Shown piece by piece: positions 27,106-36,373 of a stretch of DNA of 64,000 nucleotides. A program made the position numbers and the translations under genes. The notes beneath the pieces were generated by a model that was not told the DNA's origin, did not search any database, and worked only from the letters and a program-made list of their open reading frames with translations. The stretch lies in contig DLHT01000017.1 of assembly GCA_002483365.1 (NCBI GenBank), positions 221,270 to 285,269 on the forward strand, given 5' to 3'. Every line of letters starts with the position of its first letter. Position 1 is the stretch's first letter. The stretch is from Cellvibrio sp. UBA7661. GTDB taxonomy: Bacteria > Pseudomonadota > Gammaproteobacteria > Pseudomonadales > Cellvibrionaceae.

Positions 27106-27921
27106 ATGAAACTAAAAGAACTGCCGTTATCCTGGTGGACTGCGCGTAAATTGGCGGCTGTAAAAGTCAGTGAGCTGGAGCGAAAAGAGGCACTTGTTTT
27201 GCCGGTAATAGTTTCACTTACATCCATTCCCAGTCGATTGGATATTATTCATCTGACCATCCGCAGTTTGTTGTTGCAATCGAAGCGACCCGAAAAAATA
27301 ATTTTATGGCTCAATGAGCAGTTGCGGGAATATTTGCCAGCTTCTTTAAGTCAGCTGCAAAATTCAGTATTTGAAATCCGCTATGTTGAGTTGACTTGTT
27401 CGCATCGCAAATTGATCCATTCTTTGGCGGCATTTCCAGAAAAAATTATTGTCACTTGCGATGATGATTTGATGTACAACTCTACCTGGTTGGAGCGTCT
27501 GTACGATGATCATCTGCGTTACCCGCGTTCAGTTATTGCGCATGAGTGCCGTCTCATTGCTTTTTCAGGACGAGGGGTGCCCGCACCTTATGATCAATGG
27601 AAAACCGAGTCGCGCACGGATTTTTCAGCGCCTTGGTTAATGCCGATCGGTTATGGCGGTGTTCTATACCCTCCGCACTCACTGCATGAAGATGTACAAA
27701 ATCGTGAGTTGTTCTTGCAGTTAACGCCGAGAGCAGATGATTTGTGGTTCAAAGCAATGTCGTATCGTGCGGGAACAGAAACTCGTCGTTCAAGTAATCC
27801 GGGAAACAAACCTATCCCTATTATTGCATCACAAAAAGAATCGTTGAAAAAAACAAATGTAAAGCAAGATGGCAACTACCAGCAGTGGTTGGCTTTATGT
27901 GAATACTATAAATTCTGCTAG
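27106..27921 (+). CDS. Putative glycosyltransferase
   Basis: A 271-residue protein with a GT-A type nucleotide-sugar fold by motif: VSLTSIPSRLDIIHLTIRSL at the N-terminus, then VTCDDDLMYNSTWLERL, where the Asp triplet is the likely metal/donor-binding DxD. This type is often annotated as family A glycosyltransferase in capsule or LPS loci. The acceptor is unknown. It lies 21 bases before the Stealth-family gene, so the two probably act on the same surface polymer. Confidence 0.7.
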   Translation: MKLKELPLSWWTARKLAAVKVSELERKEALVLPVIVSLTSIPSRLDIIHLTIRSLLLQSKRPEKIILWLNEQLREYLPASLSQLQNSVFEIRYVELTCSHRKLIHSLAAFPEKIIVTCDDDLMYNSTWLERLYDDHLRYPRSVIAHECRLIAFSGRGVPAPYDQWKTESRTDFSAPWLMPIGYGGVLYPPHSLHEDVQNRELFLQLTPRADDLWFKAMSYRAGTETRRSSNPGNKPIPIIASQKESLKKTNVKQDGNYQQWLALCEYYKFC

Positions 27922-27942
27922 CGACTGAGACGTTTTATATAG

Positions 27943-28977
27943 ATGAATACAACATTCGACAGAGAGCCTATTGATGCGGTGATTACTTGGGTTGACGGAG
28001 CAGATCCGCACCATAAAGCCAAGTTGGACGATTACTTGAATAGTATTGGTAGTGTGCGTCCGCAAGCTGCTAACCCTGCAAGATTTAGTAGCGTTGGTGA
28101 AATTGAGTATTGCGTTGTGTCACTTTTGCGGTTCGCGCCTTGGATTAGAACAATATTTATTGTTACAGATCAGCAGCAACCTGATTTTATAGCGAAGTTG
28201 GATGGAACCCCGTACGAGTCTCGCGTAAAAATTATTGATCATAGCGTTATTTTTTCTGGCTATGAACAATATCTGCCAACGTTTAATAGCATGTCGATTT
28301 CTAGCATGTTATGGAGAGTTCCTGATCTTGCTGAGCAATTTTTATTTTTAAATGATGATTTCGCATTAATTCGTCCAGTAGAACCATCTGTTTTTTTTCG
28401 AGGGGGGAAAGTTGTTCTGCATGGAGAATGGCGCGCACAAACAGGCAAGCGGTTTGCCAAGAAAATATCACGCTTTTTTAAAATGCTAAGAGGGCAAGAA
28501 CAGAATAAGGCAGATGCTCGGGTGAGGTTTATTGGTGTGCAGGAAAACGCTGCTCAAATGTTGGGGTACACAGAGAAGGTATTTGAGTTAGAGCATAATC
28601 CCCATCCATGGAAAAGATCTTCTTGGAAAACGTATTTTTCTGATCATCCTGCAGCACTGGATAAAAATCTCAGCTTTAGATTGCGCTCTGCAGAGCAGTT
28701 TGTGCCCGAAGGGTTTAGCGCACATTACGAAATCAAAATGGGTAATGCGATTGTCGATAAGACAGCTAAAACCTTGCAGCTAAAACCAGCAGATCAAGCT
28801 CTTGTTCGGATTAAGGCAAAGTTGGCTCAAGCTGAGCGGGATGACAGCTTTGTATTTGTGTGTATCCAGAGTTTGGAAAATGCGCCAACTCAACAAAAAG
28901 AATTAATTCTTAATTGGTTAAATGTTAAAGTGGGTTTGCTTAATGAATTGCTAATAAATAAATTTTACACTAAGTAA
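27943..28977 (+). CDS. Stealth-family polysaccharide phosphotransferase
   Basis: Stealth proteins transfer hexose-1-phosphates in capsule synthesis and share blocks with human GlcNAc-1-phosphotransferase. Conserved region 1 is seen as PIDAVITWVDGADPHHK, region 2 as LPTFNSMSISSMLWRVPDL followed by FLFLNDDFALIRPV. Later blocks (HNPHPWKRSSW, FSAHYEIKMGN) are consistent with regions 3 and 4. It is 344 residues, full length. With the preceding glycosyltransferase it suggests a phosphodiester-linked surface glycan. Confidence 0.85.
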   Translation: MNTTFDREPIDAVITWVDGADPHHKAKLDDYLNSIGSVRPQAANPARFSSVGEIEYCVVSLLRFAPWIRTIFIVTDQQQPDFIAKLDGTPYESRVKIIDHSVIFSGYEQYLPTFNSMSISSMLWRVPDLAEQFLFLNDDFALIRPVEPSVFFRGGKVVLHGEWRAQTGKRFAKKISRFFKMLRGQEQNKADARVRFIGVQENAAQMLGYTEKVFELEHNPHPWKRSSWKTYFSDHPAALDKNLSFRLRSAEQFVPEGFSAHYEIKMGNAIVDKTAKTLQLKPADQALVRIKAKLAQAERDDSFVFVCIQSLENAPTQQKELILNWLNVKVGLLNELLINKFYTK

Positions 28978-29043
28978 ATTGCTTAAAAATTGGTTTTTTG
29001 CTACAGTGTTTTTGCTGGCGATTATTATTTCAAGGAGATTTAT

Positions 29044-29469
29044 ATGAAAAAGTACTTTTTTATTTTTTGCGCGTTATTATCTTCAAGTGTAATGGCTTCT
29101 TCATACACTCACTACTCAACATCATCTTATGTTCACCTTAACTTTACAAATGGTAACCCAGGTAGTGGGTTGTGTATTGGCGGAGAAATTTGTGGAAAAA
29201 ATGACTCGTTAAAAATAATCTATCAGCCAAACCGTTATATAAGTACTGTTGCTGTTGGTGCTCATGACAAAGTGGGTGATAAATTTAAAGCACATTTAAT
29301 TGTAATCGCTGATGGTGTGGTAGTGGGAGAGCAAGATGTGCTAAAAGATGGCTCGACGCTTTCATTTAGCGTTAATAGAAATGTTTCGGTTTTGGAGTTC
29401 AAATCAGTACATGAAAATCATGAGCCGAAAGGTGATGAGACGGTAATTATGGATGTAGTTACTTACTAA
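29044..29469 (+). CDS. Small secreted protein of unknown function
   Basis: 141 residues with a clear signal peptide (MKKYFFIFCALLSSSVMA, cleavage after VMA near residue 18). The mature part looks all-beta, with a Cys pair in LCIGGEICGK. AAGGAG six bases upstream fixes the ATG at 29044, although the frame is open from 28990. No family is recognised. It follows the Stealth gene by 66 bases and is closed by a terminator, so it may be part of the same transcript or a lone surface protein. Confidence 0.7.
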   Translation: MKKYFFIFCALLSSSVMASSYTHYSTSSYVHLNFTNGNPGSGLCIGGEICGKNDSLKIIYQPNRYISTVAVGAHDKVGDKFKAHLIVIADGVVVGEQDVLKDGSTLSFSVNRNVSVLEFKSVHENHEPKGDETVIMDVVTY

Positions 29470-29495
29470 TTACTTTAACTATTATTATGATCGCC

Positions 29496-29524
29496 AGCCT
29501 TGATTTATAATCAAGGCTTTTTTA
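29496..29524. terminator. Terminator between convergent genes
   Basis: The 10-bp stem AGCCTTGATT / AATCAAGGCT with loop TAT is followed by TTTTTT on the plus strand. The stop codon of the minus-strand glycosyltransferase falls inside the hairpin. Confidence 0.9.
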
Positions 29525-30332
29525 TTCCATTCTCAGCCCAAAATCTTCCTGTACGTTTCACTTCATTACGAATCGCGTAATTCTTTTTCCAGGTTTCCGG
29601 ATTATCGTAAGCGCGCGGGTGATCCAGGTGCAAACAATTGACGCTGTAGCGAACTTGTTTTCCTTTCAGGCCGTGGTTGTATAAACGTTCGCCCAATTCG
29701 CGATCCAAGCCGCCGTATTGCATATCTTCATTAAAACCATTGCAGGCTTTGATGTCGCTTGTCCATGTGGAACTGTTCATGCCGTTCCAGGTAGCTTTGG
29801 TGGGAGTAACGGCATTGAGTAACGCTTTGAGAGTTTTGTTTTTGAGTAGTTTCCATAGTTTATGGCTTGCAGGTTGGCCTGCTTTTTTGAGCCAGTCGAT
29901 ATTGAAAATAATGCCGCTTGCGATATCTGCTTCTGTAATTTTTTCTGATACTGGTGTTGTGAGTTTTACATATCCACCCGATAAAAAATAACCCGGTTGT
30001 GCGAGTGACTGATGAATGCTGATGAAGTCGGGTTCGGGGATGCAATCACCATCTGTGAAAATTAAATAATCACAATCGGTTTGCGCGATAGCTTTATTAA
30101 GAATTTGGCATTTTTGGAAGCCTTTATCTTCATGCCATACATGCTGGATATTTAATTTACCGCGCGCCTGAAAAAATTCAATCACATCGCGTGTGGGTTG
30201 GCCTGAGCCATCGTCGGCGATGATCACAGTAAAATGATTATGACGTTGCGCTTCGTAGCCGAAGAGCACATTTTTGAGCCACTTGGGTTGGTTGTAGGTG
30301 GTAATGACTACGCCCATCTTTTGCGGTGTCAT
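29511..30332 (-). CDS. Family 2 glycosyltransferase, LPS/surface glycan
   Basis: 273 residues with the GT2 start VVITTYNQPKWLKNVLFGYE, the IADDGSGQPT segment and the DxD-type FTDGDCIPEPDF. The C-terminal part (NGMNSSTWTSDIKACNGFNE, then GGLDRELGERL) resembles the galactosyltransferase-like domain found in WaaE-type and chondroitin-polymerase-type enzymes. It lies 33 bases downstream of waaC on the same strand, so a role in the LPS core or a linked glycan is likely. Confidence 0.8.
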   Translation of the reverse strand: MTPQKMGVVITTYNQPKWLKNVLFGYEAQRHNHFTVIIADDGSGQPTRDVIEFFQARGKLNIQHVWHEDKGFQKCQILNKAIAQTDCDYLIFTDGDCIPEPDFISIHQSLAQPGYFLSGGYVKLTTPVSEKITEADIASGIIFNIDWLKKAGQPASHKLWKLLKNKTLKALLNAVTPTKATWNGMNSSTWTSDIKACNGFNEDMQYGGLDRELGERLYNHGLKGKQVRYSVNCLHLDHPRAYDNPETWKKNYAIRNEVKRTGRFWAENGIKKP

Positions 30333-30365
30333 AAATAATTCCTGAATGTTTTTTGCTTTAGAGCG

Positions 30366-31406
30366 TTAATGGGTGTATTCGCCAAACATTTTTTGCTGCA
30401 ACGCATACCATACTTCGTTTGCTTTGATTCCGCTCATACATTGGGGTGTTGACGAGCTATTTTCCGGTAGCCATTTACAATGACGTTTATGGCAAGGCAT
30501 GCAATCCAAAGATTTGTCGAGCTGTAAATTCCGGGTGTGTTCGCCAATAAGGCCTACTTTAATGGGCGAGGTTGCCCCGTACAGTGCAATAGTGGGTGTT
30601 TCCAATGCGCCAGCGAGATGCGAAAAGCCTGTATCCAAACCCACAACACCTGCAGCTCCCACCAATTTTTCAGCAATCGTGGTAATAGATAAACGTTGAT
30701 CAGGGCGCGTTGCTTGCGGGCAGAATTCAATGATTTGATCAGCGATAGCACGTTCTTCGGGGCTGCCCCACATGATCTCTACACTGTAACCATCATCGAC
30801 AGCAATTTTGGTAAGCGCTTGCCATTCGCTGGTAGCCCACAGTTTGGTGATCCAACTGGTACCAATAATAAAAATCAATTTTCGTGGATCTTTTTTCACA
30901 TGGGTGAAATTTTGGTTGATGCCGAAATTTAATTTTTTTGCTGGTGTGTAACTCAATGCACTACCCAGTAATTGGCGTGTTCGCTCTACCGCGTGTTGGT
31001 TTTTATCAACGTTATGGGCACGCTTATAAAACCAATGGGTAATAGGCTCGCGCACTGAATCCTTGTCATAACCATCAATTCCTTTTCCCAGCGCACATTT
31101 GGCAATCACAGCACTTTTTAGTAAACCCTGCGCATCAATAATATAGTCGTAGGTTTCTGTACGTAATTCATTTCGCCAGACTTTAAATTCTTGCCAGGAT
31201 TTTCTATTGCGTTGTTTTACCCAGCGGCGTAAGTGAATCGGAATAACCTTGTGAATGGCGGGGTGCCAATTCACAATTTCTTTAAAGCTGTCCTCTACTA
31301 CCCAATCAATTTGGGCATCAGGAAAATTCCTTTTAATGTCACTTATCGCAGGAAAGGTATGGAAAATATCGCCCATAGAGGACATTTTAATCAGGAGTAT
31401 CTTCAT
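30366..31406 (-). CDS. waaC: Lipopolysaccharide heptosyltransferase I
   Basis: WaaC adds the first heptose to the Kdo region of lipid A at the cytoplasmic face. This GT9-family protein has the typical start ILLIKMSSMGDIFHTFPA, then IDWVVEDSF, a central IDAQGLLKSA, and the donor-site GLDTGFSHLAGALETPTIAL with GATSP. The C-terminus carries a Cys-rich LDCMPCHKRHCKW segment common in this branch. 346 residues, full length. It is followed by another glycosyltransferase. Confidence 0.88.
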   Translation of the reverse strand: MKILLIKMSSMGDIFHTFPAISDIKRNFPDAQIDWVVEDSFKEIVNWHPAIHKVIPIHLRRWVKQRNRKSWQEFKVWRNELRTETYDYIIDAQGLLKSAVIAKCALGKGIDGYDKDSVREPITHWFYKRAHNVDKNQHAVERTRQLLGSALSYTPAKKLNFGINQNFTHVKKDPRKLIFIIGTSWITKLWATSEWQALTKIAVDDGYSVEIMWGSPEERAIADQIIEFCPQATRPDQRLSITTIAEKLVGAAGVVGLDTGFSHLAGALETPTIALYGATSPIKVGLIGEHTRNLQLDKSLDCMPCHKRHCKWLPENSSSTPQCMSGIKANEVWYALQQKMFGEYTH

Positions 31407-31454
31407 GGGCGATATCGTTCAGGCTGTTAAAACAATGAAATGTAAGCGATATGA

Positions 31455-31850
31455 TTACTGGTAATCTTTGTAAGATTTTTCTTCGATCAATTCGGAACCA
31501 AAGGCCAGGTTGATATCTTTTTTCACCTTGGCGCGCTTGTCGTTAGTGACATAGACCGCGCGTGCAAGTTGGATAAATTTATCGCTGAAATCTTTGGCGA
31601 ATTCACAATCGCGAATATCGTCTTCAATAATCCACAATTCCTGATTGATGTCTTTGAGCGCTTGTTTGAGCGGTGCCAATTTGGCTTGGCCAGCGTCATC
31701 CAATAATTGTTTAACCTTGGCGTTAAGAATATTCAACTCGTGAGTTACATTTTTGAGTTTGGTTTCATCGCCAATGTTTACGGCTTTGATTTCCAGAATG
31801 GTGATCTTGTCGATCAATTCACCAAGGGAAATAGGGGCTTCAATCAGCAT
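31455..31850 (-). CDS. DUF6165-like small helical protein
   Basis: 131 residues, mostly helical, starting MLIEAPISLGELIDKITILEIK and rich in charged heptad-like stretches; no membrane segment. It resembles a conserved family (DUF6165) that often sits beside LPS heptosyltransferase or glycosyltransferase genes. The assignment is from memory of the N-terminal block. It precedes waaC by 48 bases on the same strand, so it is likely part of that operon. Function unknown. Confidence 0.65.
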   Translation of the reverse strand: MLIEAPISLGELIDKITILEIKAVNIGDETKLKNVTHELNILNAKVKQLLDDAGQAKLAPLKQALKDINQELWIIEDDIRDCEFAKDFSDKFIQLARAVYVTNDKRAKVKKDINLAFGSELIEEKSYKDYQ

Positions 31851-32033
31851 GGTTGTGTTCTCTCAGAGGATTTTTTGTGGCGGGGATTCTAACAAATCAA
31901 GTTGACGCTGGCGAATGAACAAATCCCTCCAGCTCTGCATTTAATTAAGAAAGGGCAGTCATTCGGCTTCTCCCTTATTAAAAAAGAAGAGGTTGAAAAA
32001 GTAAGAAGTTGAGAAGGCGTTCTGGTTTTAGCT

Positions 32034-32056
32034 CCTCCCCTTTGAAAAAGGGGAGG
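32034..32056. repeat. Palindromic GC-rich repeat after the RND gene
   Basis: A perfect 10-bp stem, CCTCCCCTTT and AAAGGGGAGG, with loop GAA, just downstream of the RND permease stop codon on the minus strand. Nearly the same palindrome occurs at 37100-37122. It has no T-run on the minus strand, so it is better seen as a dispersed palindromic repeat than a terminator. Confidence 0.6.
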
Positions 32057-32067
32057 TTGGGAGGGGA

Positions 32068-35000
32068 TTATTTGTAGTGATAGGCGTAATACACCACCGG
32101 AATCACCACCAAAGTCAGCAGGGTGGACACCAGCAGACCAAAAATCAGACTTACCGCAAGCCCACCAAAAATCGGGTCGTCGAGGATAAAAAAGCCGCCC
32201 ATCATGGCTGCCAGTGCAGTCAGGCCAATGGGCAGGGCGCGCACGGAGGCGGCGCTGATGGTGGCGTCTTCCAGGGATTTACCGCTGCGCACTTCCTGCT
32301 GGATAAAGTCCACTAGCAGTATGGAATTGCGCACAATAATGCCGGCCAATGCAATCATGCCGATCATGCTCGGCGCGGTGAATTGCTGCCCAAGCAGGGC
32401 GTGGCCGGGCATTATGCCAATTAGCGTGAGCGGAATCGGCGCCATAATAATCAGTGGCACCGAGTAGCTTTTAAACATGCCCACCACCAGCAAATAAATC
32501 ATCACCAATCCAACCGAATAGGCGATCCCCATATCGCGAAAGGTATCCAGCGTGACTTGCAATTCGCCATCCCACTTCAGGCTCCAGTTGACCGGATTCT
32601 CGGGTTGTGAGTTCAAGAATTGATCAACGACTTGCCCATCAATCGGGGTTTCGGCGATGCGTTTATAAATCGCGGCCAAGCCGTAGAGTGGGCTGTCAGT
32701 TTCACCCGCTACATCGCCCAGCACATAGACTACGGGCAACAAATCTTTGTGATGAATCGTTTGCTGGCGCTGGCTTTCAATCACCTGCGTCAGTTCCGCG
32801 AGTACGATAAGTTTGCCGTTTTGGGCGCGCACTTTTATTGCGAGCACTCGCTCAAGGCTGTCTTTTTCACCGGCGGGCAACTCCAGGCGCAGCGGCAGGG
32901 CGATTTTGGCGCTGGCGCTGTGCAGGTAGGCGGCGTCCTCACCGGCCAGGGCGGTGCGAATGGCATTGGCGATGCTGGTTTGATCCACACCCAGCCGCGC
33001 AGCGCGGGCGCGATCCACCGCAATTAACCAGCGGGTTTGCGGCGCTTCGATGGAATCGTCCACATCCACCACATCGGGCGTGGCTTCAAACGCGGCGCGC
33101 ACCTGTTTGGCGACATCGAGCTGGCGGGTGTAGTTCAAGCCGTAAACCTCGGCAACCAGTGGCGATAACACCGGCGGGCCGGGCGGAACCTCCACCACTT
33201 TGACATTGGCATTCATCGCCTTGGCCGTTTCCGCCAGCAATTCGCGTGCGGCCAGGGCAATCTCGTGGCTTTTGCGCTGGCGCAGGTGTTTATCCAGCAG
33301 GTTGACTTGAATCTCGCCCATGTAGGGCGCGCGGCGCAAATAATTCTGCCGCACCAAGCCATTAAAATTAATCGGCGCGGCGGTGCCGGCGTAGAGTTGG
33401 TAGTCGGTAACTTCGGGAATGGTTTCCAGTTTATCCGCGAGTGCCTGCAAGACGGTTTGGGTGTTTTCCAGCGGTGTGCCTTCGGGCATGTCCACCACAA
33501 TTTGGAATTCACTTTTATTGTCGAAGGGCAGCATTTTTAACATCACCGCTTGCACAACGACCAAACCAATCGACGCTGCAATTAAACCGAGAATGCCGCC
33601 CAGCAACCAGAGGCGCGCTTTTTTTCCGGCTTCGCGATTTAACAGCGGCGTCATAATGCGGGTAAAAAACGGCAGGAATTTATTGCCGTGGCTCTGTGTT
33701 TCTTCGCTGCTGTGTGCCGCTGCGTGATTCACGTTTGCAAATAAACGGCGATACAACCAAGGCGTAAACATAAAAGCCACGGCGAGGGAAATCAGCATGC
33801 CGGTAGAGGCGTTAATCGGAATGGGCAACATATAGGGGCCCATCAAACCGCTCACAAATGCCATAGGCAAAAGTGCAGCAATCACGGTGAAGGTTGCCAA
33901 AATAGTGGGGCCGCCCACTTCATCTACCGCGAGTGGAATCGCTTCATTGAGCGATAATTTTCCCTGACTCATATGGCGATGAATATTTTCCACCACGACT
34001 ATGGCGTCATCCACCAAAATTCCTATGGAAAAAATCAGCGCAAACAGCGATACGCGGTTGAGCGTAAAACCCCACGCCCAGGAAGCAAACAGAGTGATAG
34101 CAAGAGTCACAATCACCGCCGCGCCCACCACCACTGCCTCGCGTTTGCCCAAGGCAATCAGCACCAGAATAATGACTGAGAGTGTGGCAAAAATTAATTT
34201 TTTAATTAGCGTTTGCGCTTTGTCTTCTGCGGTCGCGCCGTAGTTGCGAGTCACATTCACGTTCAGCGCATCCGGCAGGCTTACGCCGCGCAGTTGCTCA
34301 ACACGCGCGATGACTTGCTCGGCAACATCTACTGCGTTTTCACCCGGTTTTTTGGCGATGGATAAGGTAATAGCGGGATAACGACCGCTGTTTTTTTCGT
34401 TAGCATTATGTTTTCCATCTGCATTGGTCGATGCAGAACCAAAACCGTGGGTGACATATTGTGTGGGTTGATCTGCACTCAAACTGACGCTGGCTACATC
34501 GCGTAAAAAGACTGGCGCACCTTGGTAAACGCCTACTACCAAATCAGCTATTTCTTCAGCAGTTGATAAAAAAGTGCCTGCTTGCACCAACATTTCGCGA
34601 TTGTCGCTCACTAGGGTGCCAGCGGCTTGTGAGCTGTTGGCGGCACCCAGTGCGCGGCGTAAATCATCCAGTGCCAAACCAAAAGCTGCCATGCGTTCAG
34701 GGTCAAACAAAACGCGCAGGGCTTTATCGCCACCGCCAATAATCTCTATATCGCGCGTGCCGGGCACGCGTTGTAATTGGGTTTGTAATTCGCGCGCAAC
34801 ACTGAGCAAATCGCTGTTGGTTGTCGCTGCATTTTTGCTCCACAGGGTGAGCGCCACTATAGGTACATCGTCGATGCCTTTGGGTTTAATTAGCGGCTGG
34901 CCGACGCCCAAATTTTGTGGCAACCAATCGCTGTTCGCATAAAACGCGTTGTATAAACGCACGATTGCATCGGTGCGCGGTTCACCCACTTTGAAACGTA

Positions 35001-35322
35001 CTGTGAGGCTAGACATGCCGGGCGATGAGGTGGAATAAATATGCTCAACCCCTTCAATTTCAGACACGATTTGTTCAGCAGGGTTAGTCACCAGCGCTTC
35101 CACTTCTTCTGGCGTAGCGCCGGGGAAGGGAATAAACACGTTGGCAAAAGTCACATTAATTTGCGGCTCTTCTTCGCGCGGTGTAATCAGCACTGCAAAA
35201 ATACCGAGCAGTAATCCGGTAAGCGCTAACAGCGGTGTAATTTCCGTGGTTAAAAACGCGCGGGCGATACGGCCGGAAATACCCAAGTTTGAATGATGGG
35301 ATGAATCTTGCGGAGCGCTCAT
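32068..35322 (-). CDS. RND efflux transporter, permease subunit
   Basis: 1084-residue AcrB/CusA-superfamily pump: one N-terminal membrane helix, two large periplasmic loops and two groups of helices. Visible markers are FPGATPEEVEALVTNPAE in the first porter region, FSIGILVDDAIVVVENIHRH with the helix-4 Asp pair, and GIIVRNSILLVDFIQQE. The substrate class is not settled by these motifs. It is 3 bases after its adaptor gene and lies in the same minus-strand run as persulfide dioxygenase and a sulfur exporter. No outer-membrane factor gene is adjacent. Confidence 0.9.
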   Translation of the reverse strand: MSAPQDSSHHSNLGISGRIARAFLTTEITPLLALTGLLLGIFAVLITPREEEPQINVTFANVFIPFPGATPEEVEALVTNPAEQIVSEIEGVEHIYSTSSPGMSSLTVRFKVGEPRTDAIVRLYNAFYANSDWLPQNLGVGQPLIKPKGIDDVPIVALTLWSKNAATTNSDLLSVARELQTQLQRVPGTRDIEIIGGGDKALRVLFDPERMAAFGLALDDLRRALGAANSSQAAGTLVSDNREMLVQAGTFLSTAEEIADLVVGVYQGAPVFLRDVASVSLSADQPTQYVTHGFGSASTNADGKHNANEKNSGRYPAITLSIAKKPGENAVDVAEQVIARVEQLRGVSLPDALNVNVTRNYGATAEDKAQTLIKKLIFATLSVIILVLIALGKREAVVVGAAVIVTLAITLFASWAWGFTLNRVSLFALIFSIGILVDDAIVVVENIHRHMSQGKLSLNEAIPLAVDEVGGPTILATFTVIAALLPMAFVSGLMGPYMLPIPINASTGMLISLAVAFMFTPWLYRRLFANVNHAAAHSSEETQSHGNKFLPFFTRIMTPLLNREAGKKARLWLLGGILGLIAASIGLVVVQAVMLKMLPFDNKSEFQIVVDMPEGTPLENTQTVLQALADKLETIPEVTDYQLYAGTAAPINFNGLVRQNYLRRAPYMGEIQVNLLDKHLRQRKSHEIALAARELLAETAKAMNANVKVVEVPPGPPVLSPLVAEVYGLNYTRQLDVAKQVRAAFEATPDVVDVDDSIEAPQTRWLIAVDRARAARLGVDQTSIANAIRTALAGEDAAYLHSASAKIALPLRLELPAGEKDSLERVLAIKVRAQNGKLIVLAELTQVIESQRQQTIHHKDLLPVVYVLGDVAGETDSPLYGLAAIYKRIAETPIDGQVVDQFLNSQPENPVNWSLKWDGELQVTLDTFRDMGIAYSVGLVMIYLLVVGMFKSYSVPLIIMAPIPLTLIGIMPGHALLGQQFTAPSMIGMIALAGIIVRNSILLVDFIQQEVRSGKSLEDATISAASVRALPIGLTALAAMMGGFFILDDPIFGGLAVSLIFGLLVSTLLTLVVIPVVYYAYHYK

Positions 35323-35325
35323 GGT

Positions 35326-36348
35326 TTATTGCTCCCCGCTGTGGATTTTTTTATAGGCATTGGCTGCCGCGATAGGATCGAGCGCGATGGTTTCACCCGC
35401 TGTGAGCCCCGCTAGTACCGGGTAGTGTTTAGCGCTATTGAGCGAGCCGAGATTGACTTGGCGAAATTCCAGCGCATTGTCTTTGATCACATAGACACCG
35501 CTAACTTCACCGCGCTGGCTAATGCTGCTGGCGGGAATTAATAATTGCTCCTGCTCGCCGGTGACAAAAGCGATTTTTACAAAAGTGCCGGGGAATAAAT
35601 CGTGATTGCCCTCAGGCAAATTCACCAGCACACTAAACGAATGGGTTTGCGGGTCGGCGCTGGGTGGAATACGCAGCTCGCTGCTGTTCAAAACTTCGCC
35701 ACTGCTTAAATAAATTTGTGCTTGTTTGTATTTACGCACTGGGCCTATGTGTTGCTGCGGAATATTCACTTGCGCGCGCAATTGCTCCAGCGACAAACCA
35801 GTCATCAGCGGTTTTCCCGGTGTCACGGTTTCACCCACATTGACTGCGCGGCTTACCACAATGCCGGAGTAGGGCGCATAAATACTTGTGTAAGCAAGGT
35901 TTTGTTCGGCCTCGCGCAACGCAGCTTCAGCGGCTTTAAACGCGGCTTGGCTTTTATCAAAATCCGCTTGCGCAATTAATTTTTTGCTGAGCATTTCCTG
36001 CATGCGCGTGAACTGTGCTTGAGCTTCATTAAATTGCGCTTGGGCACTGGCGGCGCGCGCTTTTTGTTCGGTATCGGTAAAGCGAATAATTAAATCGCCC
36101 TTGGCCACAAAATCGCCCACATCCACGGGGATTTCCACAATGCGGCCAGAGGTTTGCGCCGAGACGGTGGCTTGGTTAATCGCTTCAATCACGCCGTCGT
36201 ATTTCACCGTTTGCGGGCTGATTTGTGCTTGCAGCGTGAGTCTTTCCAGCTCGGGAATATTTGTTGCCGCTGCAGGCACAGGGGATTCTTTGCTGCAGGC
36301 GGATAACAACATCACTGCGGCTATCATTGCCAAAAATTTACTGTTCAT
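35326..36348 (-). CDS. RND efflux periplasmic adaptor lipoprotein
   Basis: A membrane-fusion protein of 340 residues with a lipoprotein signal (lipobox LLSAC at residues 14-18). It has the biotinyl-lipoyl halves (VDVGDFVAKGDLIIRFTD and TSIYAPYSGIVVSRAVNVGE) flanking a coiled-coil hairpin rich in Ala, Gln and Glu (about residues 95-150), then beta-barrel and membrane-proximal domains. It bridges the RND permease to an outer-membrane channel. The gene is immediately upstream of the permease gene and 25 bases after the persulfide dioxygenase gene. Confidence 0.9.
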   Translation of the reverse strand: MNSKFLAMIAAVMLLSACSKESPVPAAATNIPELERLTLQAQISPQTVKYDGVIEAINQATVSAQTSGRIVEIPVDVGDFVAKGDLIIRFTDTEQKARAASAQAQFNEAQAQFTRMQEMLSKKLIAQADFDKSQAAFKAAEAALREAEQNLAYTSIYAPYSGIVVSRAVNVGETVTPGKPLMTGLSLEQLRAQVNIPQQHIGPVRKYKQAQIYLSSGEVLNSSELRIPPSADPQTHSFSVLVNLPEGNHDLFPGTFVKIAFVTGEQEQLLIPASSISQRGEVSGVYVIKDNALEFRQVNLGSLNSAKHYPVLAGLTAGETIALDPIAAANAYKKIHSGEQ

Positions 36349-36373
36349 TGCTATTCCTTATTGATGGCGTTGT

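Noticed and set aside
32838..33203. Several long frames opposite the RND permease gene
   Set aside because: They are the usual reverse-strand shadows of a GC-rich long gene with Arg/His/Pro-rich translations.
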